A model generated the notes under the pieces. That model was not told the DNA's origin. It did not search any database and saw only the letters and a program-made list of their open reading frames with translations. A stretch of 64,000 nucleotides of DNA, taken from Dromaius novaehollandiae. Its lineage: Eukaryota > Chordata > Aves > Casuariiformes > Dromaiidae. Below are positions 1 to 13,857 of this stretch, piece by piece (positions within the stretch are counted from its first letter, which is position 1; the number at the start of each line of letters is the position of its first letter). Location: contig NC_088117.1 in assembly GCF_036370855.1 (NCBI RefSeq), positions 1,736,001 through 1,800,000 on the forward strand, in the 5' to 3' direction. Both the position numbers and the translations under genes were made by a program.

Positions 1-67
1 ACCTGATCTCCTCCTGTGGGGAGCAACCCAGGCGGAGCTCAAAGACATGCTGTTCTGCCTGCAAGGA

Positions 68-200
68 AGCGTTGCTCAGTGGTTAGAGCCCAGTGCTGCA
101 CCGCAAGCTGGGTGCTCCAGCCTGGTGGACAGCTGCTGCCCTGGCCCTGCCTCAGTTTCCCCAGCTGGGCAGGGGGAGCTGCTGCCAGGGTGCATAGGGG
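68..200 (+). repeat. MIR-like tRNA-derived SINE fragment
   Basis: The stretch opens with a match to a tRNA A-box (TTGCTCAGTGGTTAGAGC) and ends about 90 bases later with CCTCAGTTTCCCC. That ending is the typical 3' part of MIR/CORE-SINE elements in amniotes. The B-box in between is degenerate, so this is an old, inactive copy. It could be a chance resemblance, but the order and spacing of the two blocks fit a SINE. Confidence 0.4.
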
Positions 201-1077
201 CTGACGCTACCACAACAGAGCAGCTCTGCCTCTGCCTGCTGGCAGCCCCGGGGTCTGGGGGACAGGAGACAGGCTCGTGTTGCACAAATCTGAGTGCAGA
301 GATTCCTTCCCTGCTAGCAGATGGCCTTGGACACCAGATTACAACTCGATTGCGTCAGGCATACTAAAACACAGGGTTCAACTCTTTCCCCCACACCAGC
401 CTGAGTCGGGCCATGCCGAGCTGAGCAACCCTGCGCCCTCATGCGGGGCAGTCACCCAAGCCTGGCACACGCCGGAGCCCAGCAACGCTCACCAGCAAGC
501 ACCCCAGCTCAGTGCAAGCCTCCCCAAAGGCCAGTCCTGCAGGTAAGACCCCAGCTCAGCTCTGCTAAGCTAACCAGAAACGCAAGTCTCTGCTTGGGAG
601 TGCTTCCAGCCCAACGGCACACACCAAATTTTCCTATGTGGGGAAGCTGGCACGCAGCTGCCCCGCAGGTACTTTGCCCTGCTCCTGCTGCTCTGTCTCC
701 CTCTCTGCTTAATTCAAATCTCCCTGCCAGGAGCCGCAGCCAGCACCCTGCCCCCAGACAAAACGACCACGCAAAGGGCAAGGGCAGGCTCCCAGGACGG
801 GCCCCTGCTCCGTCCCTTGGATTCCAGGGAGGCAGACGAGCAAAGGCTGCCTGCACCCTTCCTTGTTCCCTTCTATTTGAGGACACAAGTTTGCTGCTCC
901 TCTTGCATTGGGTTTTCTGTAGCAGCACAAAGCCATCAGTCAAGCAGGAAGGTGATGCCGGCTTCCAGATGACTCCACCAGGCAGTAACTTGTGCTTGGA
1001 GGAATGGCTCAAGCTCCTCAGCCATCGCATGGCCTCCCTGGGAGGTAAACAGAAGACTGGCTGATTGCTGGGCTCAG
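201..1077. other. Intergenic, no gene seen
   Basis: I see no exon with convincing splice sites and no recognisable protein here. Open frames on both strands are short and of biased composition, as expected from GC-rich DNA. Confidence 0.5.
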
Positions 1078-2036
1078 AGGATTATGATCAGAGGCACAAA
1101 GTCCAGCTGGAGGCCAGCTACTAGTGGGTGTCCCCCAGGAGTCAATACTTCATTAATTGGTTGCATGATGGGACAGAGCACACGCTCAGCAAGTGTGCAG
1201 GTGATACAAAACTGGGAGGAGAGACTGATACACCAGAGGGTTGCACTGCTGGTCAGAGGGTCTTAACAGGCTGGAGAAATGGGCCAACAGGAAACCCATG
1301 AAACACCACCAAGGGAAATGCAAAGTCCTGCACCTGGGGAGGAAAAAGCCCACACAACCAATACAGGCTGGAGGCCAACCAGCTGGAGAGCAGCTTTGCA
1401 GAGAAGGACCCAGGAGTCTTGGTGGACAAGCTGACCATAAGCCAGCAATGTACCCTTGTGGCAAAGGCCAGTGGCATCCTGGGTTGCACTAGGAAGAGCA
1501 TTGCCAACAGGTTGAGGGAGGTGATCTTTCTCCTCTACTCAGCCATGATGAGGCCACACCTGGAGTGCTGTGTCCAGTTCTGGGCCCACCAGTACAAGAG
1601 AGACATGGGGCTACTGGAACGAGTCCAGCGAAGGGCTACAAAGGTAACTAAGGGACTAGATCATCTCTTATACAAGGAGAGGCTAAGAGAACTGGGACTG
1701 TTCAGCCCAGAGACGAGATGGCTCGGGGGGATATTATCAATGTGTACAAATGCCAGATGGGGGTGCTGGAGCCAGACTCTTCTCAGTGGTGCCCAGTGAT
1801 GGGACAAGTGGCAACAAGCAGACTGCAATACATGGAATTCCACTTAAACATAAGAAAAGACTTTCTTCCTTTGAGGGTGGTCAAGCACTGGAACAGGCTG
1901 CTCGGAGATAATGTAAAGTCTCCATCCACACAGATATTCAAAACCCATCTGGGCACAGTCCTGAGCAACCTGCTTTGAGCAGGGGTTGGACTAGATGACT
2001 TCCAGAGGTGCTGTCCAACCTCAGTGATTCACTGAC
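1078..2036 (+). mobile_element. 5'-truncated CR1 LINE fragment (reverse transcriptase C-terminal half)
   Basis: Translated across several frames, this reads as the C-terminal part of the CR1 ORF2 protein. It starts just before the catalytic box region and continues through the conserved blocks [12 protein letters not shown] and [11 protein letters not shown] to the protein end near 1977. A short 3' UTR follows with the CR1-like GGACTAGATGACTTCCAGAGG. The frame is broken by at least two frameshifts, so it cannot encode a working protein. The catalytic box reads CAGD where active CR1 has FADD. The 5' end is truncated near 1078, as is usual for CR1. Sense orientation is opposite to the neighbouring genes. 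Confidence 0.93.
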
Positions 2037-4205
2037 ATGAAGGCAGCCACCAGGGAAGCTCCACTCCTCCATACTACTGACGTAAAACTCTCACTCCCTG
2101 CCCTCCCAGGTTTAGATGCCTAACATCCAATAATGTTTGGGGGAGTTCAGGACACCTGAGCGTGTGATTCTTGGGTGACGTTCACACAGGCCCAGGAGAG
2201 CTAGTACAACACCCAGGGAGGGTTTGGTTGACGAGGTCTAGGCACAACAGATCCATTTGGTCTATAGTGGGCCCAATGTGACTTCATGCAAGTCCTGGGT
2301 ACCTGGGCTTAGGCCCTGGCTTTCTTCCCCTTTCACTAGCCTGGCAGGGCTGGAGGTGGGTTTGGGCACTGTCTTCCCTGAGAGATGTAGTTCTGCCCCT
2401 GCTCCTTGGGCTGCAGCTTCCCTCCCTCTGCCCTGGTTTGCTTCCCACCCCATTGGGGTCCAGTTCTGGACCCTAGTTTGCAGGCAGGATGCCAGGGCTC
2501 AGAGGCTGGCCCAAGCCCAGGAAGGGGTTGCGAGAGCTGTCACAGTGCTACATCTCACCTCATCTCCCTCACCTTGTGGCAGCAGCAAGCAGCTCATGCA
2601 GGGGCACTTCCGCCCCAGATCAAAGTCTAACACCAGCCCTTGGAGAGCCTGGAGCCTTCAATGACCGCCAGCAACAGAAGGACAGTGAGTAGCCATGGCT
2701 GCCTCCGAGGACACAGGTCCAACCCCAAGCCAGCCAGGCAGCAGGCCCTGTAACAAAGCTGAGAAATGCCCAGTCCATGAGGTCATCAGCATCCAGCACT
2801 GCCCACTTCCGCCAGCCACACATAAGAAGTTTGAAGGCACAGTGTCTAAGCTATAGCAGGTCTTGCCAACTCTGGGCACAGAAGAAGCATCTTCACCAGG
2901 GGCCCAGGTGAGCCCCCAGACCAGGAGAGGATCAGTACCTGATCTGCTCTCCCAGGGCACTACAGTGATTTATGTCAGAGGGCATTCTTGCTAGCAGACA
3001 CGAGCAGGGCCCTGTTCCACAAGTCTACATGGGGCAGCAGAAGTTTTATCCCACCCCAAAAAGTGTGACAAGATGCTGTCTCCTGTCTGTGCAGCACAGA
3101 TCCTGTCCCCGACAGCCACCTGGGGAAGGCAGGGAAGGGAACAGCACACAAAGCAGTGAGGGAGGAGCTGGGAGCGTGGCTTGCAAAAGACTGGTCCTGA
3201 AGCTCAATCTGCAGCCCGGCATTCGTCAACACCCCCATCCCAATAGAGGGGCTGCACACGCGCAGAATCACAACCCAAAAAGCTAAATAGTGGACTGGGG
3301 CCAGGCCCCAGGTTCCCCGGGAAGGTGAGGTACCCACCATACCTACCCTTGTACGAGACAGTGGTCTAGCGACCTGTTCAGCCAACCTGCCCCATGCACG
3401 TCTCCCTTGAGCTCTCCCGCCAGGTGAACACCTACCTGTAAAGCCTCCAGCAGACGTTCACAGCCTCTCATGCTCCCCATCCTTCTCACCACAGACGGGC
3501 AAGCTAAAGACTAGCTATGAGGGAGACAAGCCTCCCCAGGTACATGAGCCAGGAAATACTGAGAAACAGGAGCCAGTGTTGCTTTTCTGGAGGGTTGAAA
3601 TCACAAATGTTCTACCTCTAGGTATAATTAACCACTGATCTGCTTAGGTGGGAACAGGGCATGTTCTTCCGAACCACACTCGCTGACAGCTCAGCCCTTG
3701 GACTCCCAAAAGCCAGGGGCAGGAGATAGAGATACCATCACAGTGCTCCTTCTGCCCAGGGAGTCTGCATACTAACTGTGCCCCTTCCCTTTGTCAGGCG
3801 TGGGGACCACACTGCTTTCTCCCAGTGGCTCCCTCATAGTTCATTACTTCTGGTCCCAGCTTGCTCAGTTGCCTCCTCTCTAGACAGCACTTCTGGACAT
3901 CAGTGTCCTGGACAATCCTCAGAGTCGGAGGACAAGCACAGTTTGCAGCTTTACACACCTGCCCCCACAACCCCAAGCTCCTCCAAATCCTGAAGCAGAC
4001 TCTGCTGTCACCACCTCAGACATGGCCAGCTCTGGCGTTAGGCCTCCAAACGGGCATCTCTGCACAAAGCTGGAAAACTGGGGGAGGCTTAACCCCATTG
4101 TGGGGGAACGGTATGCACACCCAGTACAGCCCAGATCTGCAGGAACAAGCGGGCTGAATCACTAACACGCACTCACACACAGACACGCACCCAAACAACC
4201 AAGCA
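2037..4205. other. Intergenic DNA downstream of PHPT1
   Basis: This lies between the CR1 fragment and the inferred 3' end of PHPT1. I see no exon that resembles the genes next to PHPT1 in mammals (MAMDC4, EDF1). It holds no obvious repeat beyond short CA-rich runs near 4165-4195. Confidence 0.5.
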
Positions 4206-4229
4206 GAGCCAGCTGTGCTGCCCAACGTG

Positions 4230-4235
4230 TTTAAT
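4230..4235 (-). terminator. PHPT1: Probable PHPT1 polyadenylation signal (ATTAAA)
   Basis: The minus strand reads ATTAAA about 340 bases past the PHPT1 stop codon. ATTAAA is the commonest variant of AATAAA. Cleavage would fall near 4205-4215, giving a 3' UTR of about 360 bases. No AATAAA is closer to the stop. Inferred from motif and position only. Confidence 0.45.
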
Positions 4236-4576
4236 GCTCGCCACACGCATGCAGGACAAACCCCTGCCACAAGCAAGGCCAGGGCAGAGCTCCCATCAGC
4301 TTCGCTAAAGGTTTCACCCTCAGGCTTTGCTGCGCTGTGGCAGGGAGACGGGGAGAGCCCGTGGCCCAGAGGAAGTCCAGTGAAAGCGGAGATGGGTGAA
4401 CTCCCTAGGAGAATTTAAGTTCCTCAGAGCAGTGAGCTCAGCACAGAGAAAACCAGCAGAGCCCATTATGCTGCTGAGCACAGGAACCCTGCTGTCATTT
4501 CCCTAAACACCGAGCTGCAGACACCAGCCATATCGGCTCCAGGCTGACGCTGATGCTGCTGCCTTGTCAGATCAAG

Positions 4577-4669
4577 TCAGTAGCCTTCATTTGCCCAAGT
4601 GATCTCATAGTCTGGATACTTGGATTTCAGCTTCTCTGTAGTCACGGAGTGATTTGCTCGCCCAAAGCC
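4577..4669 (-). CDS. PHPT1: PHPT1 exon 3 (coding part)
   Basis: This encodes the last 30 residues, from GFGRANHSV to WANEGY, then TGA at 4577-4579. The acceptor is a strong polypyrimidine-CAG ending at 4670. It enters in phase 0, matching the exon 2 donor. Confidence 0.95.
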   Translation of the reverse strand, partial: GFGRANHSVTTEKLKSKYPDYEITWANEGY

Positions 4670-6201
4670 CTGGAAGAAGAGAGAGAATTCAACAGTAAAG
4701 GAGATGTGGTGACTGCCTGTACAGGAGCTTAACAACCCCTTGGGGACAGCTCAGGGCAATTAGATGCTCTGCAAGGAGACTGTGGCAGTGAAAGTAAGCA
4801 CTGATCCTGTATCTATGAAAAGCTAATTGGATTCAATCAACTCCTGGCACCAGCTCAGCCTGCTGCTAGGCAGCACAGCACCCAGACGCTGGGATCAGCA
4901 CCAACGCATCCCACCACCCCAGAACCATCCTGAGGGGGACCAGAGCTGGTCTAATGCTTGGGGCACACAAAGGTACCTCCTATGGCCTTCACCTGGAGCC
5001 CTCAGGAACCCAGTCAAAACTTTAGCCACGGCACAGGAGAGAAGGAAAGCAGAGACAGACACAGGAAGAAGACCGAGCGTTCTCCGGCCAGGGTGGGCCT
5101 GGTTCAGAGCCAAGGAGGTACAGGAGGCAGTGCGGCTCCTGCAAGCACTCCCAGACCTGCTGCGCCTTGGCAGCGCTCACATGCCCACAGCACGTCAGGT
5201 GTCCAGCTGCAGCCTCTGCGTTTCCACTCAGCACATTCATCTTCGGGAAAACACCATGTCATTTTAACCACAAACAAGCAGTACGACCAACACAGATATC
5301 TGCACAGCTCCAACTGCTGCCATCCAGGAGGAGGAGCAGCTACATCTGCAGAAAGTCCCTTGATACTGATGTACCCGTGTTCAGGCCATGGATGGACCCA
5401 GCTGTACTCAGAAGGTCACAGTGGGCTACGACTGCCTCCAGAGGGGCACAAGGCTTGGGGAATAGCTGCTTGCTCACCTGCACAACAACTCCAGCCTCTC
5501 AGCTGGACATTTATATGCTAGATACCAGCATTTTCACTGCATCGCACTAAGACCACGTAGAGATTACGTTTATAGGTGTCACACAGGAGAAGGACACGCT
5601 AGCGCTGCGCCAAAGAGAACAGCTCCCCTTCCAGCCGCTGCAACCCCCCTCAGCGACAGCTGCCCCCTTTACCACGGAGTATCCGTAGACGTGGATCTTC
5701 TTCTCCCGGCTCTGGTGAGAGATCCTGCCGCCCCCCACGCACTCGCAGTCGAACCCCTGCTTCTCCAGCTCCGACGCCGTCTTGTCGTATATGTCAGCTG
5801 CGGAGAGAGGCGGGTCAGGGCGGCCGCCCCCCGCCAGCGCTGCTGGGCCGAGTCTAGACTTAGTAAGTCTAAGCCTAAGGAAAGGCCTCGGCGCTTGCTG
5901 CTCCTGCGAGGCCCCGATTCAGCCCGCGTTGTACGAGCCCCTCAGCTCCGCCGCCGCACACGGCCGGGACCCCAGGGCGGGCGCCGCCGTGCCCAGCCGC
6001 ACCCTCGCGAACCCGCCGCCCCGCGGCAGCGCCCGGCCGCCCCTCACCGTGGTACTCGGCCCAGCCGTAGCCCCGCACGACGTCCTTCCCGGCCGCGGCC
6101 CCGCCGCCGGCGCGCACGCGCACCAGCACGTACTTAAACACGCCGCCGCCGTCGATGTCCACGTCGGCCACGCGCGCCAGCCCCGCCGCCGCCTCCGCCA
6201 T
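4577..6201 (-). CDS. PHPT1: PHPT1, 14 kDa phosphohistidine phosphatase (3 exons, complete)
   Basis: The coding exons are 6201-6048, 5797-5673 and 4669-4577. They join in frame to 372 nt, which is 123 residues plus TGA; human PHPT1 has 125. The donors are CACG|GTGAGG and GTG|GTAAAG. The acceptors are CTCTCTCCGCAG and CTCTTCTTCCAG. The protein opens [20 protein letters not shown], aligning with the human start, although in-frame ATGs exist further upstream. The active-site histidine (human His53) is His51 in WAEYHADIYDK. The phosphate-binding arginines (human Arg45 and Arg78) are Arg43 and Arg76 in GGGRISHQS, and human Lys21 is Lys23. The last exon ends in [14 protein letters not shown]1 is a cytosolic enzyme that removes phosphate from histidine; known substrates include KCNN4, TRPV5, ATP-citrate lyase and G-beta. 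All catalytic residues are present, so an active enzyme is expected. AJM1 lies upstream on the same strand. Confidence 0.97.
5673..5797 (-). CDS. PHPT1: PHPT1 exon 2
   Basis: This 125-nt exon carries the two bases that complete Ala52, then 41 codons from DIYDK to IHVYGYSV. It includes the phosphate-binding Arg76. The sequence around the exon is very GC-rich. Confidence 0.96.
6048..6201 (-). CDS. PHPT1: PHPT1 exon 1 (coding part) with catalytic His51
   Basis: This runs from the ATG at 6201-6199 to the donor at 6048 and encodes 51 residues plus one base. The segment [16 protein letters not shown] is the first beta-strand region of the family. The linker [10 protein letters not shown] is shorter and more Gly/Ala-rich than in human, which accounts for most of the length difference. 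Confidence 0.96.
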
Positions 6202-6300
6202 GCTGCCGCCGCCGCAGCGCCGCGCGCCCCGCCCCATCCGGGGCTGCCCCGGCGCCAGCCAACCAGCTCCCGCGTCCCGGGCAGGCGCCGCCAATCAGGA
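6202..6300 (-). promoter_or_regulatory. PHPT1: PHPT1 CpG promoter with CCAAT and GC boxes
   Basis: The 100 bases upstream of the PHPT1 ATG are CpG-dense. They hold a GC box (CCCCGCCCC, about 6227-6235 on the plus strand) and a CCAAT box at 6291-6295, about 90 bases from the start codon. There is no TATA box. This is the usual layout of a housekeeping promoter. The transcription start was not determined. Confidence 0.6.
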
Positions 6301-6311
6301 CAGCGCGAGGT

Positions 6312-6413
6312 TAAAGGGGCAGGCGCCGTTCCTAAAGGGGCCGGAGCCTTAAAGGGGATGGCAACGACGGGTGTTTTTCGCCGACAGGGAAGGGAGGGAG
6401 GGTATTTAAAGGG
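6312..6413 (+). repeat. Four TAAAGGGG-type motifs upstream of PHPT1
   Basis: TAAAGGGG occurs at 6312-6319, 6333-6340 and 6350-6357, with a shorter TAAAGGG at 6407-6413. They lie 110-210 bases upstream of the PHPT1 start codon. The spacing is uneven, so this may be a decayed short tandem repeat or a cluster of protein-binding sites. Confidence 0.5.
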
Positions 6414-6839
6414 CCATACCTGGGGCAGAGGGGGGCGTCACGAAATGGAGGGGCCGGGAGGGGGTCTGCAGCCCTATGGGCAGGCCTCCCCAGCCCTTCA
6501 TGCCCACTGCCTCAGTGCCAGGGTACCTAGGGCCCCAAAAGATGTGGGGTACTTTGACTGGGCCCACAGGCAGTCGTGCGGCCTTGTCCCCTGTGTCACG
6601 CGTTCGCCCTCAGCCAGGATTTGGGCTCTTGCTGCCAGCCCGAGGCCAGCTGGGCTTGGCTGGCCCGAGTGGTGGCCGCAGATCCTCGCAGTCGAGTGGC
6701 CCAAGTGGTGGTTTCTCCCCTTGCCCTGCCCAGATTGCCACAACCCCCTTCCTCATGGGCCTGTCCAGCCCCCAAAAGCAGCTCTGCCCCTCCGGTGCGA
6801 GCACCTCCCGGCAGGGAAAGGAGAGGCGGGACGCGGGGC
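6414..6839. other. Intergenic between PHPT1 and the inferred AJM1 3' end
   Basis: GC-rich DNA without recognisable exons or repeats. Frames on both strands are open only because stop codons are rare in this composition. Confidence 0.45.
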
Positions 6840-9635
6840 CGGTACATTCAAGTTATACTTTATAGTTATTCCAAAGAAATAGAGCTCTCGTTATAAGTAC
6901 ATGGCGTTAAACCGTGCCGCGGGACACCAGCAGGAACTGTACCATGAAACGTGATAAAATACGGACCTAGTTCTGCTCTGCACAAGAGGAGACGTGGTGC
7001 CCGACTCGTCAGGGCGACGCCTCATTAGAAAAAAGGGAAATAAATAGAACATGCACGTATCAAAGACCTCCGTCCTCGTCCCCCCAAATCCCTCCCGGGA
7101 GCCTAGCTGTGGAGACGCAGTTCCAGTCTTTTAATTTGTTCCTCGCTGCGTTCAGCTGGAAGAAGAAACGGAGCAACCGGGCGACGGTTAACAGGCTCCG
7201 TCGCTGCTTGGACGCCTTGAAGTCAGAGGAGCCGCTCGGCCGGGACGTGGGATGCCGAATGTGGGAGCCGTCTCCTGAGCAGGACCCCCGCGCCGGGCTG
7301 CCCACACCGGCCTCGGGGACGCGGTTGCAGCCTGGGCTCGCGGCCTGGGCAGCGGCACCTTCTCGCCTCCCGCCGTGCCGCCTCCGCCAGCCCCCTGTGG
7401 TCCCCGGGACCCGACCTGCCGTGCCGCCTCCGAGGGCCCGTACGGCTCCGTGCGCTGGCCCCCCAGCTGCACGGTTTCACTCACAGAGCACGTTGCAGCT
7501 TCTTGGCAGCGAGGGAAAGGTGCTCTGCGGCCCTGCCCCGACTCGCCCCCGTGGCTCTGCCCGCTCTGCCGGCGCTGCCGCAGGGCGGCGGTGGGAAGGA
7601 TATTGCTTATTGCTAGGACTAAGCAAGCGGGAACGTCTCTGCTCTTGGCCTGCGGAGATAGGCTGCTGATGGCCTTCCCAAGCGCTCGGGCGGGGAAGCT
7701 GAGGCACGGAGTTCTTACAGGCTTTTTCCAAAGGGATGAGACTCCCCCCCTTCCCCATCACGTCTCCCACCCTGCCCTGTGAGTGTTGGCATGTCCCTTC
7801 CCCAAGGCAAAGGGAGGCAGGGCCCGGGTGGCCCCTGCCCCTCGCAGGCACTGCCATCCTCTGCGGCTTTGCAGAGCCCCTGCTCCACCGGGGCCGTGCC
7901 AGGGCTGGGAGGGCTCAAGGCTGCCAGCCTGGACCTGTTACAACCTTGCGGGAAGGTGATGGGGGCACTTGGTCCCCGTCTGGCGGCAGAATTGGGATCG
8001 TGGCAGGGATTGGCGGGATGAAGGTGGGGGTAATCGCGCAGCCTGCTCCCCAGGGCCACGCTGAGAAGGGATGAGATGAAGCCCTTGATGCCCTTCGTCT
8101 CCACTGACATGTCCCTGCCCTCCGTCCCAATCCAGCGGCAAGCTGCGGGCAGGGGGAGGCAAGGACATTGGGGCTGAGAAACGGGCAGGGCATCCAAAAG
8201 CAGGGCTGGGCCGCAGTGGGTGGGTGGGTGGGGTTGGTGCCCATGGCTTCTCCCGGCCCAAATCTCCCAGCAGCTGCTCCTGCTGCCCTCTGGTTCCAGG
8301 GCAAGGGCCCCGTGCATGGGAGGAGGAAAGCTCTGCAAGGGAGGAAGGGGCAGCCCTGCTCCAGCTCGTGACTTGTCCTTGCAGGCTGCTGGGGTCCGAG
8401 GCCATGCTGGAGTTTGGGGGGGCTTTCCCCTCGGGGACCCTGCAGAAAAGCTGCTCGGAGGGGCACAGCGGCACATGGGGAACACGATGAAGGGGATCTT
8501 CTCCATGCTCCAGGGCAGCCCCCAGCCCCTGCTGGTGACAGCTTGGGAGCACGGCATCCTGGCCTGGCCAGGGCCCAACTCCAAGCTGTGGGGCAGATGT
8601 CAGAGCCCCCCCAAGCCAAGGGGACCGCCGCAGCTGGCAGCATTTCACCAGGATGCTGGGGCTGCCCTTGCAAAAAATGCATCACTCATGAAAACCTTAG
8701 AGCAGCTGGGAAAGGGGGCAATGCCCAACTGCAGCGCTCCCAAGGGAGCTGAGAGTGGGAGCACTGGCGGGGGGGGGACAGAGCCCGGGGCTGGCTCAGA
8801 GCTGGGCATTGCCACAGAGTGGCCCTAGATGAACGTCGAGGACCCCGCTGCAGAGAGGGCAGGGGTTTGGGATCATCCCAGACCACCCCGCTGCTGCCCC
8901 GGACCGTACAGTGTGCCCAGGGATGGGAGCGCATGCAGGTGTGCCAACACCACTGGGCAGAGCTGGCAGGCTGGGAGCCACGTCCCCCTCCCTGTCGTGG
9001 GGCACCAAGCCCTGCCAGGACGGTGGACATCCCTCAGAGTGACTGCGAGCGCCAGACAGCCCTTGGCAGAGGTGGGGGGCTGGCAGACACCAGCCTGCTC
9101 TGCAGAGGGGCAGATGTGGGCATCGCAGTGGGGATGGGCATCCTTTCCGGGCTGTGGCCTGCTGCACAGGGCTGGCATGTGCCTCCGTGCCAGGCTGGAG
9201 GTTCCCTGTCCTGTACCACCTCCAAGGGCTCATTGCTTCACTGAAACTGTGCTGTGGCACCAGCTTTTGTCCCTTGACCTGTCCCCTCCTGCAGCGAGGG
9301 CCGCTGCCACCTCTTTTCCCCAGTATCTGCTCAGGCATCCCCGAAACACGGCCCTGCCACAACCGCTGCTTGGTGCGCAGCACCCCCCTCTGCCCCCCGC
9401 CACGCGGCCCGCAGTGCCCCCCGCAGCCCCAGCGCCACGTGTGCTGCAGCGCGGCAGGCTCCCCAACAGCCCCGCGTCCGCTCGCTGCCCTCCTCCCGCG
9501 CCCCTGGGACCGGCCTGGCTCGGCACCCTGTGCTGCCCACAGCGGGGGCCACAGCACTGGTGTTGTACCCTGCGCCTGGGTCAACGCGTGGGCCTGCGTC
9601 CCAGGGCCCCGCCGAGCCCCTGCCGAGCATCCAGG

Positions 9636-9868
9636 GACCATACAAAGTACCCTGTACCCGAAGACCTTATAGATCCCAGCTGGCACCCGTAGGGTATCTT
9701 ATAGCGTCCCTGCTGTGCCAACAGATCATATAGCAACATGCTGAGGACACCAAGATGCTCTAGGAACAGAGCGCCTGTGCCACCCAGAAACTACACAGGG
9801 CCCCTGCCAGGTTCCCAGAGACCATACAGGCAACGCCCACAGGCTTCGTACAGCCTCAGCAGCACTAT
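9636..9868. repeat. Degenerate ~30-bp minisatellite
   Basis: A core resembling GACCATATAG recurs about every 27-35 bases. It appears as GACCATACAA (9636), GACCTTATAG (9663), GTATCTTATAG (9694), GATCATATAG (9724), GATGCTCTAG (9754), AACTACACAG (9789), GACCATACAG (9820) and GCTTCGTACAG (9843). Each is followed by a GC-rich spacer, often with CCCTGC or GTGCC. The units have diverged strongly, so this is an old array. Confidence 0.55.
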
Positions 9869-10035
9869 AACGCTCCACGGGTGCCCACCTGGGCCAGGTG
9901 CCGCCGAAGATGCCCCTGGGACCTCCTGTGGGCTACATCCCAGGAGGGCTGCGCTGGGTCCCCGGGGGCAGGCAGTAATGTGTGGGCAGCCACAGAGGTG
10001 TCAAACGCTTGCTCTGGCCACGCTTGCATAGAGGT

Positions 10036-10055
10036 AGCCATGTTGTCTAGTGGTT
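10036..10055 (+). repeat. SINE-like A-box remnant
   Basis: The stretch TTGTCTAGTGGTTAGGGGC matches the tRNA-derived head of MIR-type SINEs. I cannot see a matching B-box or tail, so this is a weak call. Confidence 0.25.
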
Positions 10056-10491
10056 AGGGGCAGGGATGAGGCTGGGGCAGGGCCCTGGGGTGCCCCGCAC
10101 CCTGGCCGAGTGCTGGCTCACCCAGAGTGGGCTCTGGGGAGACTCGCCCAGACACTGGCTGGTGGCCACCAATGTCCTGTGCTCCATGACAGACCTCAGC
10201 CTGTGGTCCCACCACCCCACGCACCTCCTCCAGCCCAGCCAGGGCCCCAGGATCCCAGAAGCTCTGGATCCAGCCCACCACAGCAAACGCTGGCGACCCA
10301 CAATGCCCAGACTCCATGGATCCCTCCATGGCAGCATCCTTCCCTCGCACTCCCCCAGCACTGGCACCAAGACACATCACAGGGAGCAAGAGGGCTATCC
10401 AGCCCCACTGCATCAGTGTGCCCATGAGAAAACACGTATCTACAAAGGGAAATAAGTAGGGGGCCATCAGGAGGTGGCCCCGGGGCCCCAT

Positions 10492-13857
<3,366 letters not shown>

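Larger units (their letters stand above)
6840..10491 (-). other. AJM1: Probable AJM1 3' UTR
   Basis: There is no AATAAA on the minus strand between the AJM1 stop and this point. The first plausible 3' end is an AT-rich patch at 6840-7130, where the minus strand carries TATAAA at about 6858-6863, a rarer polyadenylation variant. That would give a 3' UTR of about 3.6 kb and leave about 0.5 kb to PHPT1. The interval also holds a degenerate minisatellite (9636-9868) and a short SINE-like block (10036-10055). No other gene is evident. Purely inferred; RNA data could move this end. Confidence 0.3.

Noticed and set aside
68-90. tRNA gene
   Set aside because: Only an A-box-like sequence is present; there is no cloverleaf and the B-box is degenerate, so a SINE fragment is more likely.
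6202-6294. Longer PHPT1 N-terminus from in-frame upstream ATGs
   Set aside because: The extra residues are promoter-like GC-rich sequence, while the ATG at 6201 matches the start of human PHPT1.
8796-9692. Overlapping open frames of nearly 300 codons on both strands
   Set aside because: Both strands are equally open, the translations are low complexity, and neither matches a known family.
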